DNA of 64,000 nt from Siphlonurus alternatus (lineage: Eukaryota > Arthropoda > Insecta > Ephemeroptera > Siphlonuridae), in contig OX463780.1 of assembly GCA_949825025.1 (NCBI GenBank), forward strand, positions 34,638,979 through 34,702,978, in the 5' to 3' direction. Of the stretch, positions 30,441 to 42,188 are shown one piece after another. Numbering within the stretch: position 1 is the stretch's first letter; each line of letters starts with the position of its first letter. The position numbers were made by a program, and so were the translations under genes. The notes below the pieces were generated by a model. That model saw only the letters and a list, made by a program, of their open reading frames with translations. It did not search any database and was not told where the DNA came from.

Positions 30441-33400
30441 CTGCGACACCGAAAACAAAATGTGGCGAATTATCAAGAGAAGGTGACGAAAGTGTATTCA
30501 TCGAACTGATCGAAATAATTACTACTAATTAACAAGTTCTATAATACAGTTATTATTATATTAATAAATAAACAAATACTTTTGTAGAGAAATTATAATC
30601 AAACGTAATATATATACTACACGCTATACAGCTCGGTACAGCTATTATACTGATAATAGCTATTATTATATTATTATTATAGCTATTATGATCTTAGTAT
30701 CTTTGGGGAGAATCGTGTTTCAGTCAGGGATAGAAGAGTAGGTTTACGAGGAACCAATACTGTGTTGGTGACTCCTAGGGGTCAGTCTGCCTACCTCTCC
30801 TCTTTCTTCCCTCGTGTTGTAAATGCATACAACAAATTGCCTGAAACACTGCGTTATCCTTTCCCCATTCCTTAAGTCACAACTATAAGCTTGTATTGAC
30901 AATGATAGTTATTTTACTATCTTTTTCTATTTTTATTATGTATATATATTTATTATTACTTTGTTAATATAGCATATTATATTTCTTTTTTGCTATATTA
31001 TTTTATTCTATTATATTAATGTTGACGATGTAGTTTATTATCTGATAATTATTGGTGGTTGATCATATATTAATTATGCATGGGTTTTATACCTTTATCG
31101 TACCACCGTTTGGGTTATGTATTCTTACTTTTTTTTTATTATGTTATATTTATTAATTTTTGTTCTTAAGTCATCTCTTGTTTTGTTGTTGTTTGTTTTT
31201 TGTTTTTTTTCATGTCTTTCCCCCCATTCTTTTGTATTACTTAACCCAATAAACAAATATTGTTATTATTATTATACTGTATACAGCATGAATACCTGCA
31301 TTTTTATTCTTGAAGCAGCAACTCCAACGACAGATTTGTAATTTTAGGATAAGTAAAAAGATTACATCAGTCTAGTCATTATAAAAGTCAAAATAAAGTT
31401 CCCCAAACAACGCCAACAAAAAAGTATAAGGCGTGTATAGTTTTGTGTCCAGTCTATAACATGTATTGATAAATCTGATACAATTCTGGGGAAAGAAAAA
31501 AACAAGAGTATACTCGAGGCAGATTGCAATATAAAATTGAAGTTTTCAAGTTGTCACTTGCGTATTAAAACCAATATTGAAGCAGAATATATTCTCAAGC
31601 TATAATTTGCTGTTTGCTATATATATCACAACTTTCGAATTGGTAACATCCCCTCTTTAGCTTTTCCTCTGTCTTTTTGAGAGTTTTATTTGTCTTGCAG
31701 AAGGCCATGTGAAGCATACGAAAGCAAAATCAGAAGCACAGGAACAACTTTATGCCCTTAATCCACCAAGTACATACTGTATATTGAACTTAAAGACATA
31801 TATGACTTTAGTACTTTGTTTGCCTATACAAAGTATTAACATAAAGACTTGAGACTTGTTTTGATAGTTCAAGAAGGTTGATAATATTATTAAACTATTT
31901 AGCTAGTAGCTTTGTTTGTATTATTTACTTCTGAATTACATTAATTATGCAAATATTGGTTCAATATTATAAATTATAAGACATTAATTTTCATGTTAAA
32001 TCGTAGTCAAAATAGTCATATATTAAAAGACACTTTTTATCACTCTGTCAATACTATATAATGGGCAGTACATACCTTACTAACTTTCCTAATTAAGATT
32101 TTCATGTTCCCTTTGTAACACAAAAAAAAATCCTATATTAAATTTCGTGGTAATTAACTAGCCCTAGCCACCTCCTATTAAGATGGAAAAATGTCGCTAT
32201 CATAATAATTATGCTTCTCTTTACCAATTCAAACTATTGTTACACATCGTACCTGCGCCCTTGCAAGGGTAAGCACGTCCTCACGCACGAGGTTCACGTC
32301 CAGGACGATATTAGCCTCAGTAGCAGCAAGAAGGGCGTTCAGAGCTTCTGTGTCCTGCGTGAGCTGCGTCATGTCATTGCGCAGGTTGTTCTGATTGTTG
32401 AGCAAGTCGTCGTTGATGCGGTGCGTGAGGCTCTCGTAGTTGATCAGTGACGTCTGGCACACATTGATGAGGTCGTTGACCGCAGAGTCCGCTCCCTGGA
32501 TCTCCAGCTTGAGATTGTCAATCTCTTCCACGCTGACCTGTAGTGAGGACACACCAAACATCAGGATAAGAATAAAGAATACCTGTACCAAAGGGGTGGG
32601 GGGATTTAACGTTAGCATAGTAACCTTGATGATAAAGATCTGTCAATAATAAGATACGATGTAACTTTTAAATTTTCAATTTACAACGAATCTTTACATA
32701 CAACGTCTTGCACATCTGGCAGGAATTTTATTATAAAAATGAAGTTGCTTGTTGCACATTGAGAGAAAGAGAGAAAATTTTATCAATAAAAACCAATGAA
32801 AGTTGTCGGAGAAAGTTCTATTAGAACAGTCCTAATCAACATAGTATTGCACTGTTTAAAAAAAAAATGCTGGTGATACAGTTCAAGTTTCCTAACAGTT
32901 AAGGTAGAGATAATACGGATCAGCTGGCCCAATGCTAAAAAAATCCCATTCATAAAAATTATGAAAAAAATTTAAAATGTTCTCCTCTACATCCCCTATC
33001 AGTAGGTAAAATATCAGGTATACAAAAACGAGCTAGTTTTCGAGTTATTAATTTTTAAAGTTGGCCAATTTAACATGGAAGTTCCATTTCTCCATGTTAA
33101 ATTGGTCAACTTTAAAAATTAATAACTCGAAAACTAGCTCGTTTTTGTATACCTGATATTTTACCTACTGATAGGGGATGTAGAGGAGAACACTTTAAAT
33201 TTTTTTCATAATTTTTATGAATGGGATTTTTTTAGCATTGGGCCAGCTGATCTGTATTATCTCTACCTTAAAGAGACAATCGATTGATCTAAAGTAAAAC
33301 AGCTTGCACTTTTATTTTTATAAAACAAAAGTGCAATGTAAATATTGAATTATTATAGTTGCAACACATCATAACTTTTTTTTAAGTAAAAATTAAATAT

Positions 33401-35722
33401 TATAGAATATATTTTTTATATTGCATTAATTTATTTACAATTGAACAAATACTAATTGTAACATGAAATTGCATAAATTTAAATCTAAATAGTATCTACC
33501 AATGCGTTTAAATGTTCCATTATTTTATATGTGTATACTAAATAATATATTATATACTATAAAAGTATATTTTATTATTTTTCTTTATACTTTTTTCTAC
33601 ACTCGAGCTGATATCATCATGCACAGTGAAGTCAATTAGCCAAATCAGATAATAATTTTTGCGGAACACATAGTTATGATGATGGGCATAATATTCCATA
33701 TATAAAGATGGATCAGTTATACAATACGTATAATTTTAAATACAGCGTATATTTTTCTTCTTTTTTTTTAAGAGAACGAGTTAAATAACATTTTTTTTTT
33801 TTTTTTAATTGAGAAATATTTTATGATAGTTAAGTATTTTATTCTTACATACAATATTTTATATTTTGTTGCGTAAATGCATTACAAAACATTGCTAGCT
33901 GAGACATGAGCTATAAGGCAATAATATGTTTAACAATCGATATTTTCTTGTCACTAGTTGCAAGGAATTCAGCAGCTGGAAAAAGAACAACCCAAATACC
34001 GCAATATATGGGCTATTATTTCAACACAACACAGATGACATTTTGCAACATTATTCTACTTTTTGTTAAACATTTATTTATGTAACTGTTCTATTGTGTT
34101 CTAGTTTAATTTAAAAGTATCTAAAATTTTCATAAGGAGTAAGATAAATATATAAACAATTATAAACTGGAAGCAGAATTAAAGGAATTTTGCGGAAAAA
34201 CACATGCGGTAAAAAAAAAAATATAACATTGTAAAAATAGCGCCTCAAAATAAAAACACGTGCGTGAAACGGAAATTTAAAAATATAAATTGAAATTTAA
34301 TAGCTAAATACGCAATGTATGATACATAAAGTTTTTTCAGCTAAAAATAACCCTTCTTTCATCAATAAATCATAAATCAATGGTAAATCAATCAAGATCG
34401 ATTTATTAATTAAAGTCTTCTTATGTTAGACCGCGAGAAGCAAAACCAGACAAATGACAGCTACGATCGAGTAAACACAGGGTGTCAAAAATGTGTTGGA
34501 CCGGCACTTTAAAGTGTTGGCACAGTACTGGCCCAATGGCCTCAGCACTGGACCAACAAAGTTGTGTTTACTAGGGATAAGGGTTACTTTTAAGTTTTAA
34601 AGATAAGAAAAATAGCTCTTATAAAAGGTATTTTCTATGGAACGATGTCGAGCGGGGCTTGGCGAGGCAAGAAAAGCACATTTGCTTTAAAATCGTATGA
34701 CGTGCAAGTTGGCGAAAAAAACGCTTCCCGCTGCCATTTTAGTAATGTCTATTTTGCATCTGGTTAGCAAACGCCAAATTTTCCCGCAAGACTTACCCCC
34801 AGAGTGACGAGTTTCTGCGTGATTGTTTTCAGGTCGCGGGTAACTTTGCCGTTGATGTCATCGCTGAGATCAGCAAACCGGAAGTAAAGGTTTCCGGCGG
34901 AGTATCCCAGGTCTGTCATTGCTGAAATGGCTGCAGCTGTGTCCTCAGGGAGGCCTCGATATTCCTTGGGCAGCACAGGTGACCCCTGTGACGTCACAAT
35001 GGTCATAAACAGGATGTATCTACGGTCAATGTATTTTATTTTATTCATCTTCATTAACTAATATAGGTCATAGTTTTTATAGTTTAATATACACAGCCAA
35101 AAAATGTAGCTAAAATAGCTAAAAAGATTAGGGGAAAATAGCAGTCCATTTTTAGAAACAGAACTGTATTTTTATAGTCCTTTTATTGTTATTATTTTTT
35201 GTTTTGCTTTCTAAAAATGTGAACTTATATTAAACATTCCAAAGAGAGAGGGAAGGAAAAGATGGAAGGAGAGAGAAAAGGCATTCAAGTCAGAGAGAAT
35301 AAATAAGTTTCATTTTTATAAAAAAAAAAAGTGGTCGGCTATAAGCTAAGCTTGTTTAAACATATCACCCTGCTCACATGATAATATTGATTTTATTTTT
35401 ATCTAAATTTTATCTATTAAATTTAGCCTTCAAGAGAAGCCTTGAAATTTGTCAATCACTCTGAAAATATCGTCAATGACAATAAACTTTTGTTCAACGT
35501 TGTATATTATATAAATAAACTTAGGTTTTGACATTTATGTGTTTTAAATTTAAATCAAAGTAAACAATTACTTTATATTTATGTATTTATAATTATATTT
35601 TCTACATTTACTGAATAATAAAACAAATATTATTTATTTTATTAAACAAAGAATAAACTACATTGAAATTACACCAATAATAATTTTAATTTAAATAATG
35701 GAAGTTGTGGTGAAAATAAAAC

Positions 35723-35786
<64 letters not shown>

Positions 35787-36201
35787 AAAGTGAATGTTTA
35801 TATTATTCTATAGCTACTTTTAGAGAGAAGAAGTGGGGTGGACGGGAGATATTCTCAAAACTCTTTAGCACTGACTCGGTTTTAGCACCCAAATCAGTGA
35901 TAAAATCAGGCACTAAACATGTCACTCAAAATATAGACTCAATCAGTACGTACTATTATTAAAATTTTATTATTTGCTATGTAAGATAACCATAAATTGT
36001 TGATTAGCATAAATAAAGATTAAAATGCCACAAAACGTAAAATTTATCTATATTACGTAAGTTTAATAATATACCTTTTCCATTTCTACCAATAATGAGT
36101 TCAAATTGTACATCTTAATGACCAATTAGATTTAAATGCCCACTTACCTGTGCAATGCAGGTCAGAGCAAGACCGAAAATTACCACATAACCACGCATCA
36201 T
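30264..36201 (-). CDS. Four-exon gene for a secreted helical protein, 234 residues, unrecognised
   Basis: Join of minus-strand exons 36148-36201, 34797-34985, 32253-32537 and 30264-30440 (54, 189, 285 and 177 nt). Every junction is phase 0, every intron is GT/AG, and the joined frame is open for 234 codons. Residues 1-18 form a signal peptide (MMRGYVVIFGLALTCIAQ), so the product is probably secreted. The mature part is acidic, rich in Leu, Asp, Asn and Ala, with heptad-like spacing (for example LKLEIQGADSAVNDLI; EALVDELNTLL) suggesting a helical bundle or coiled coil. The mature chain has a single Cys, in exon 3. No transmembrane segment or catalytic motif is visible. I do not recognise the family. 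Exons stand out as GC-rich islands in AT-rich introns, which carry transposon insertions. A TATA box lies about 67 bp upstream of the start. Confidence 0.75.
30681..31276 (+). mobile_element. LINE 3' fragment in intron 3, antisense to the gene
   Basis: A plus-strand open stretch to a TAA at 30873-30875 reads VGLRGTNTVLVTPRGQ, then SFFPRVVNAYNKLPETL, the conserved end of many CR1/Jockey/L2-like reverse transcriptase ORFs (FFPR...W/Y-N-x-LP). A T-rich 3' UTR of about 370 bp follows, ending CAATAAACAAATATTG(TTA)n. It is 5'-truncated in a TTA-rich region and lies in intron 3 of the secreted-protein gene on the opposite strand. It is a different family from 14985-15525. Confidence 0.65.
32253..32537 (-). 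CDS. Exon 3 of the secreted-protein gene (long helix)
   Basis: 95 codons between acceptor CTACAG|GTCAGC and donor GCGCAG|GTACGA. It begins VSVEEIDNLKLEIQGAD and continues as an almost Pro- and Gly-free, Asn/Asp/Leu-rich helical stretch with coiled-coil-like spacing. It contains the only Cys of the mature chain (INVCQTS), which could support disulphide dimerisation (inference). Confidence 0.78.
32903..33267. mobile_element. TTAA-flanked foldback MITE in intron 2
   Basis: A 365-bp near-perfect palindrome flanked by TTAA at 32899-32902 and 33268-33271. Ends are GGTAGAGATAATACGGATCA and its near complement TGATCTGTATTATCTCTACC. The arms include TGTTCTCCTCTACATCCCCT and ACTAGCTCGTTTTTGTATAC. The core matches 46019 and 2651 although the outermost 20 bp differ. 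High arm identity implies recent insertion or strong constraint. Confidence 0.85.
34470..34572. mobile_element. Small inverted-repeat element in intron 2
   Basis: Ends AGTAAACACA and TGTGTTTACT are exact complements, and inner GTGTTGGACCGGCAC pairs with GCACTGGACCAAC. About 103 bp, with no ORF. Confidence 0.5.
34616..34785. mobile_element. Decayed copy of the AAAGGTGCATTTCC MITE in intron 2
   Basis: Begins AAAAGGTATTTTCTATGGAA, then CGATGTCGAGCGGGGCTTGG, closely matching the left half of the element at 47226. The right end is not recognisable. It ends about 10 bp from the exon 2 donor. Confidence 0.45.
34797..34985 (-). CDS. Exon 2 of the secreted-protein gene
   Basis: 63 codons from GSPVLPKEYRGLPEDT to a Gly at a consensus donor (CTGGGG|GTAAGT). 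The acceptor is GACGTCACAG|GGGTC, preceded by an unusually poor pyrimidine tract and overlapping a TGACGTCA palindrome (34989-34996). The frame continues in phase 0 from exon 1 and into exon 3. The first residues are Pro-rich; the rest is predicted helix (AAAISAMTDLG, then DLKTITQKLVTL). Confidence 0.72.
35725..35783. repeat. (TA)n microsatellite in intron 1
   Basis: A perfect TA tract of about 59 bp inside intron 1 of the secreted-protein gene. Confidence 0.95.
36148..36201 (-). CDS. Exon 1 of the secreted-protein gene (signal peptide)
   Basis: Encodes the start and signal peptide. Two adjacent ATGs (36199-36201 and 36196-36198) follow an AAAG context with A at -3. Arg at position 3 is followed by a hydrophobic core (YVVIFGLALTCIA) with small residues before the end, the normal architecture of a cleavable signal. 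It ends at a consensus donor (CACAG|GTAAGTG). Confidence 0.75.
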
Positions 36202-36267
36202 CTTTTCGCAGCTTGACAATATGGAGTGTGGGCTTGATCAACGTTAGCAGTACCAAGTGTGTGTACC

Positions 36268-36277
36268 ATATATTTAT
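36268..36277 (-). promoter_or_regulatory. TATA box of the secreted-protein gene
   Basis: Minus-strand TAAATATATG lies about 67 bp upstream of the ATG at 36201. A start about 30 bp downstream (near 36240) would give a 5' UTR of about 40 nt, typical for short secreted-protein genes. Confidence 0.5.
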
Positions 36278-36492
36278 CAGCCACATATTGTAACACTCCA
36301 AATCTGCCAGGAGATACCGTAAGATAAGATCAATCTGTGCTAATGCAATCTTTAAAAAAGTTGACCAACAATTATAATATTAAATCCTTATAGAAGATAT
36401 GACGTATATTGCATTTTAAAATTCAGTTAGGCATGTGGAATATTGTAATTATGTAATTAAATATATTATTAATTTTAATTAGGTATGTGTAG

Positions 36493-36657
36493 CAGGCGCA
36501 GATCCAGAAAAAAAATTTCGGAGGGGGCTGCCTCCATAAAAATAATGTTAAAAATTGTTTTTGAAGTGGGGAAAATGCCTATATTGCCCATGTTAAAACC
36601 AAAATTTCGGGGGGAATGTGCAGCCCCCCCATCTCCCCCCCCCTAAATCCGCGCCTG
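36493..36657. mobile_element. hAT-type MITE with exact 8-bp target duplication
   Basis: A 165-bp element bounded by identical ATGTGTAG at 36485-36492 and 36658-36665. Ends CAGGCGCAGATCCAG and CTAAATCCGCGCCTG are imperfect inverted repeats, and the subterminal stretches are G-rich and C-rich respectively. CAG...CTG ends with an 8-bp duplication are diagnostic of hAT transposition. No ORF. Confidence 0.85.
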
Positions 36658-36704
36658 ATGTGTAGATTATTGTAATTCTATAATATATAATATGCTGAAA
36701 AATC

Positions 36705-36850
36705 ATGTTACCACCATTTATAATAATAATAAATGTTTTATTGAGCAGAAAACAGACAAATTACAAATATGTCACAGTCAACAAAGGAAAAACTGCCCAA
36801 GAAGATGTAAAAAAAGGCAAGGCCCGTACTAAGTTCTACACTCACCCATT
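36705..36850 (-). mobile_element. Probable LINE 3' tail, minus strand
   Basis: Read on the minus strand, a T/C-rich stretch ends CTGTTTTCTGCTCAATAAAA followed by TTATTATTATTAT, the AATAAA-plus-microsatellite tail typical of LINE 3' ends. Similar CTGTTTT..GAATAAA tails occur at 45641 and 51170. The open plus-strand frame here (36705-36920) is therefore probably not a gene. Confidence 0.4.
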
Positions 36851-36965
36851 TATATCGTATTTAAGGCATATCATTAATAAGTCATCCATATTTTTGCTTT
36901 GCAGCATTATTAAACTATAAATTTAGTATATAATTATTATATAACATTAATATAATATCCTCTCA

Positions 36966-36991
36966 ATATATATATATATATATATATATAT
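36966..36991. repeat. (TA)n microsatellite
   Basis: A short TA tract, about 26 bp. Confidence 0.9.
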
Positions 36992-37950
36992 CGATAGTTC
37001 ATAAAAAAATATGCATCAGAGTAACGCTTTACTTTAAGGTGCAGCACGTCATGATCATTTTAGGGCCATTTTGGTCTTATTACATCAACTAAGGTTTCCA
37101 TGGTTTCCAAATAATGCAAATTAATTAAATGTGTGAAACAAAAATATTGCCACCAAAATGCTACTCATTCTCAACATATGTTCTCTTGTTTTTGTTTGTT
37201 TATTTTCTTTGTTTTTGCAACATCATGCAAAAAAGGCAAAAATTGTAATTCACTTACTTTGTAAAATATTAGCAATATTATACAATGCTATATACGATTG
37301 AAGGCCATGCTGGCATATTTAAGCTATAGATATAATTGTGAATGGGACTTTTATAACAAATAAGAAACATTGATCTATTGATACGCTAGAGAAATATTAT
37401 TTACGATACAGAATTACAGATACACATCACAAAACATTTTTTGTAAACAGAAACAAATTTTATTGATAAATCAATCTTTTGACTTGAGTTATAAATATAT
37501 AACTATAAGCACAGACAGAAATTATTCTCAGAAAAACAATTACTTATGTGACTTTAATATATAACATATATTATATAAAATATAAAACAAAATTTCATTT
37601 CCTGTATATACTTTAGTTGCAGTAATGATACTAAGAAAGTAATTAATTTAACTATGTAATGTAACTATATATTATTCAACGCTTGAAAAGGGAAGTAAAG
37701 AATGAAATAATTTTTAAACCTGTATAATTTGATATTAAATTTCCAAGAAGAATAAATAAATTGTTTTAGGTTTTATATATGTTATACGTATATCCGTATA
37801 ATTTTTTTTATTTGAAGTATTTATTTTTTATTTTAGAATTCCAACAGAATAGATGTTGTATTTACTGGGTTGGAATAAATTGATAGCGGATGTAAAGTGA
37901 TTGGTATGAGTTATGAACGAGCTCCATTAGTCTTGTGAAGCGTGTACGAG

Positions 37951-38061
37951 ATGGATATCCGTCAGAGTGCAGACTGGACCGTGATGACGTCACCACCGAT
38001 CCTCCGGGGACGCATGATCACCATTACTACACAGCCTACAGACAAGAAGAAGATTACTTAA
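37951..38061 (+). other. Unassigned 36-codon ORF in a GC island with TGACGTCA
   Basis: A GC-rich island at about 37915-38045 carries an ATG with good context (GAGATGG) and a 36-codon frame beginning MDIRQSADWTVMTSPPILRG. A TGACGTCA site lies inside (37985-37992). It stands about 1.75 kb upstream of the secreted-protein promoter. It could be a small ORF, an exon of another gene or a regulatory element; I cannot tell. Confidence 0.25.
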
Positions 38062-38113
38062 ATTGAAATTATTTTCAATTATTGCTAAAAATGTTCAACT
38101 CTCAAAAATAATA

Positions 38114-39031
38114 CGAGGGTCGTATGATAAGTTCCTTATGTCGTATAGAAAAAATCCAGCTAGATAAAATTAACAACTGTACCAGGTTAAATAATATTTC
38201 AGTAGGTCAGATACAAATTTTTACCCCGATATCACTTATATTAATTTCTGGGGGTCAGTTTTCGTGAAGCACGGTCGAGAAATTAAAATTTGACCAAAAA
38301 TTAGTACTTTTTACCAGTTTCAATATCTGTTGCAGAAAAAAGTTGATGCATGGGAAATTCATGAAAATCTCGTGAAAACATCAGAAAACCTTACTCTATC
38401 AGGCTCTAGTGCTGTTTATTTGTTACCTAAATTTTTAATAGGATATATGCCTCACTGAAGTGTACCCTTCACTGTTTGGCCAAAATCATCTGTCATTTAA
38501 GATTTCATTAAAAAAATACACAAAATTTTGAATACAGACAGTCTTATGTAACATCAGCAAATAGCAGAGATCATGGACTTTCTAATGATATAATTATATT
38601 ACATCTCCAATGAAAAATTACGATGAAAAAACTTGCCGCGTTAGGGGTGCCGCAAATGAGCTTTTTAAGGCCCAAAAAAAGGGTGGTGACGGTCCATGAA
38701 ATTTCATAATTGCTTGTTTTCAAAGCAAAAATCAAACTATTTGCGGTGTCTGGTGGCACAGAATAGATCATTCGATCACGGCGCAATACCAAAGATAAAA
38801 AAAACATCCCTGGAATATCACAGCAGTGGGTGTTATACTGGTTCAAAGTTCAAATTTAGTCAATTTTGAGGGAGCTTCACGAAAACTGACCCCCAGAAAT
38901 TAATATAAGTGATATCGGGGTAAAAATTTGTATCTGACCTATTGAAATATCACTTAAGTCGGTACAGTTGTTAATTTTATCTCGCTGGATTTTTTTCTAT
39001 ACGACTTAAGGAACTTATCATACGACCCTCG
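38114..39031. mobile_element. Mariner-like foldback element, 918 bp
   Basis: Flanked by TA on both sides (38112-38113, 39032-39033). Ends CGAGGGTCGTATGATAAGTT and AACTTATCATACGACCCTCG are exact complements, and the inverted arms run for more than 160 bp (GATATCGGGGTAAAAATTTG and CAGTTTTCGTGAAGC blocks on both sides). The terminal sequence resembles mariner/Tc1 ends. The centre has a 91-codon minus frame (38571-38846) that is not a recognisable transposase, so the element is non-autonomous. Confidence 0.85.
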
Positions 39032-39033
39032 TA

Positions 39034-39531
39034 ATCAATAATTTTTAATCATGTATACAAAAATTCCCTGCATGACTCGTTAAAATAATAACATTATAAA
39101 TGTACAACTTTTTATTGTCTGGAAGAACTAACTGTTGGAAAAAAAAATCAGGGGGTATTACTTTAATTGTATATTTTTTTATATATAGAAATATAATTTT
39201 TATAGATTTTTTTTACATCATGGTTATGCACACCTATATGAGCTTGAAGCTCGATGCAGAGTAGTGGATGGGGAAAAGGGAGGGAAATTAGGATGATTAC
39301 GGCATATTGCGCGTCCCAGCATTTGCTAAGGTGAGACTAAGGAAACCGTGGTAAACCTCAGTTAGGACGGACAGCTATAGAGCTACTTTTTATCAATGGA
39401 TCAAAGTGAAGTCTAAAGCTTACATGGAAAATCACGCACAATTGCATCACTTTTGCACGGGGTGGAAAGAGTTAGAAAAAGTATAAAATCATATCACAAT
39501 ATTAAATAAAGTTCAATTAAAATATGTAATG
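39034..39531. other. Intergenic, unassigned G-rich block
   Basis: At 39255-39375 a less AT-rich block contains AAACCGTGGTAAACCTCAG and AGGACGGAC, a pattern I associate loosely with dispersed repeats. No inverted ends were found. Confidence 0.3.
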
Positions 39532-39677
39532 GGTGTAATTCACCAAAAATTTAGACAGGTTTCTAAACATGACTAACTTGTAAGTTAATCATGTATAACC
39601 ACATTCAACACCACCTAATTTAACGTGGTTAAGTTTGCCACGTTTAGAAATCTGACTAACTTCTTCGTGAATTGCGT
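39532..39677. mobile_element. Small MITE with GYRATTCACSAA ends
   Basis: Left end GGTGTAATTCACCAAAAATT and right end AGTTAGTCAG...TTCGTGAATTGCGTT pair imperfectly, and inner TTTCTAAACATG pairs with CACGTTTAGAAA. The same terminal motif occurs at 56711. Confidence 0.5.
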
Positions 39678-42188
39678 TAAACACACAATTAACGTATAAT
39701 TATATGCAAAATATAATAAAATTATATATAAATTTATATACATATATAATTCATTATTTTTATGTATTTATACATAAAAATAATGAATTAAATTTTGCAG
39801 TCATCATTAAAACCTTATAATATTGTATTATAAGAAAACATTATCCGCATTTCTAATTCATGAAATCTTATCTATTATGTTTTTATATATTATATTAAAT
39901 TTCTCGTGGAAAATAATCCAAGAAAGACGCCGTATACTGTTAGATTATCAAGTTTCAAAGATGAACATTTTCTTTGTTATTTTTTAATGTTTTATATATA
40001 AAAGATATTGTTGGTTGTAATTTCCCAATTTTCATTACTTTTATATAATGTAACAAAGAGAAAAATAATGAATAATAAGGTAATATGAGAAACAGAATAT
40101 AAAATTTTACTCTTATTAATACATATTGTCTTGCTTTTGTTTTTGACTAGTGTCCTTCCTGGCTTTTTTTGAGTGGGAGATTTTTTTTTTTTTATTTCTT
40201 TTTATTGAATTTTATCTAACATAGAAGAGACCGAGTTGGTTGTTTCAGCTTTTATATACAATGCTTTTATAATATCATGAGCAAATATCTATATAAAATA
40301 TAATTACAAAAATTGTGAATCTTAGTTCAAACTGAAGAGTTCCATATATGCACCTTAATTAATACATGAAAAGTCTCATTCCTAAAATGCAACAAAATAA
40401 AAATACACTATAAAATTTACTTGTTATATATTTTAATCTTTTTCTTCTATTTTGAATTTAAAGGGTTAAGTTTTAGGGTTTTGAAGTTAGTTTAGATGTA
40501 ACTTAAAAATCAAAATCAGGAGTATAAAACCCTGAATGCAAAAAAAAAGGTTGATTGTAATTTAACCATGACATTCAGTTAATTACAATTTTAGTAAGAA
40601 AATATTGCTTACTAAAGTAAGAAAATATTGCTGCAACACTAGACAAACATGTATGTATGTTAGAAATACAGAGAATTCAATGAAAGAAAATGAAATTAAA
40701 CATTATGCTTGATACGTATATTTTATATTAATTCATCTCCAACCTTAAAACTCCCGAGGCAATATGTTATAATGATGCCTGTCCAGCAAATGTCCTCTGT
40801 TCCCCTGCTGCATATGCAACCCGCTCCATTTGAATGCAGAACAAGTTGCCTAACCTCAAGGCGAAATAAACTGCCGTACTAATGGGAAAGTATACTAGTT
40901 TTCAAAAATCACTTAAATTCATTGAGTTCATTTAACTTCGTTTATTTTACATTAATTTATTTGTTGATTTTTGGGAATTGTTTAACGACAAGGCAATAAA
41001 TCTGGAAAACGCCCGGTAACAAAACGCTACATCTAGGCAACCTGCGTTATGAGCGTTATGATATCATTTTCCTGTACGTAAACAAGCATTTACCTTTATT
41101 CCACATAACCTCAGGCTACCCATGTGTGTTTGTTGACAAAGGAAAGTTACATTTCTTATTGCAAGCGTGTCTTATAGGGCATTTAAAAACCAGATATCCC
41201 GTTTTGATCTTCAATAAATTCCCAAAAATTAAAGAATCATCGTAGAAACGTAAAACAAACAATTTTGTTATCAGTTCAATATGATTCATCTGCTTAATTT
41301 TTATATGGTTATTTTTTTTTTCTAGTACACTTCCCCATTGTCGACTTACGAACTTATTAAAATTTCTGCAATAATTTATATTACTTTTTAAGACAGTATT
41401 TCATGCCTTCGTCATTTTTAATGTTACACATATTTTTTCTTTGATAGGCCATGGTGGTTTGGAATCCACAAAAATCCTAAGGATGGGGGTATAAAATTAT
41501 ATATATTGTTTTATTTTTTTTATCAAATATCATCCATCCAGCATGAATAATCTATTTATAATCATTCATGAGTAAAATAAAAACAATTTATTTTTACACA
41601 ATCACAACTATAATATATATCTAGATATTAAAAGAGAATTTTCAATTATTTATACAGTATATACTTGGCAACATGGGGGAAAAAATCTCTTCTTCATGGG
41701 CATACTGAGAAGATGCTATATAAAAATAGAAGCCTCTCAGAGAATTCAATTTTGCTAGGAATTGTGCTCGAGATAAAATATCAAATTCACCCCCTTGTGA
41801 AAAATAACGAGGTTAGCGCCTCCTCCTCCCCCCGACCTCGCGAACTTCAGCATAAGTTGCGGTGGCTTGTCAAGGTTCGTCACACATGTATATATCGGCC
41901 TCGAGACCTTTATGTGAGTAAAACCTTATCAGACATAACACGCATGATGATTTGTACCTTTAGCAAAATGAAATCAAAATGTTACAGAATTACATCACAT
42001 CAAAAGTAGATAATTGAAAAAATGATTTTGTTTGTAAACGTTTTGTCTTATTTAACATTATAAATTTTTGTAATTTTTTACCACTCAAAATAAGTAAAAA
42101 AGGTATTGAACTATATCAGTCATGACAATAAAACATAAAACAGCAATATATATGGTCACTGAATATAAAATTGTCAAGAATGTTTTTC
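39678..42188. other. AT-rich DNA, unassigned ORF near the end
   Basis: An open plus frame at 41665-42009 (114 codons, non-ATG start; first ATG at 41671) covers a GC-richer segment with PRPRELQHKLRWLVKVR. There is no splice or promoter support and no family recognised. GC-richer patches at 40760-40880 and 41000-41120 show nothing specific. Confidence 0.3.

Noticed and set aside
38571..38846. 91-residue minus ORF in the mariner-like element
   Set aside because: No similarity to transposase motifs and it overlaps the long inverted arms; probably chance.
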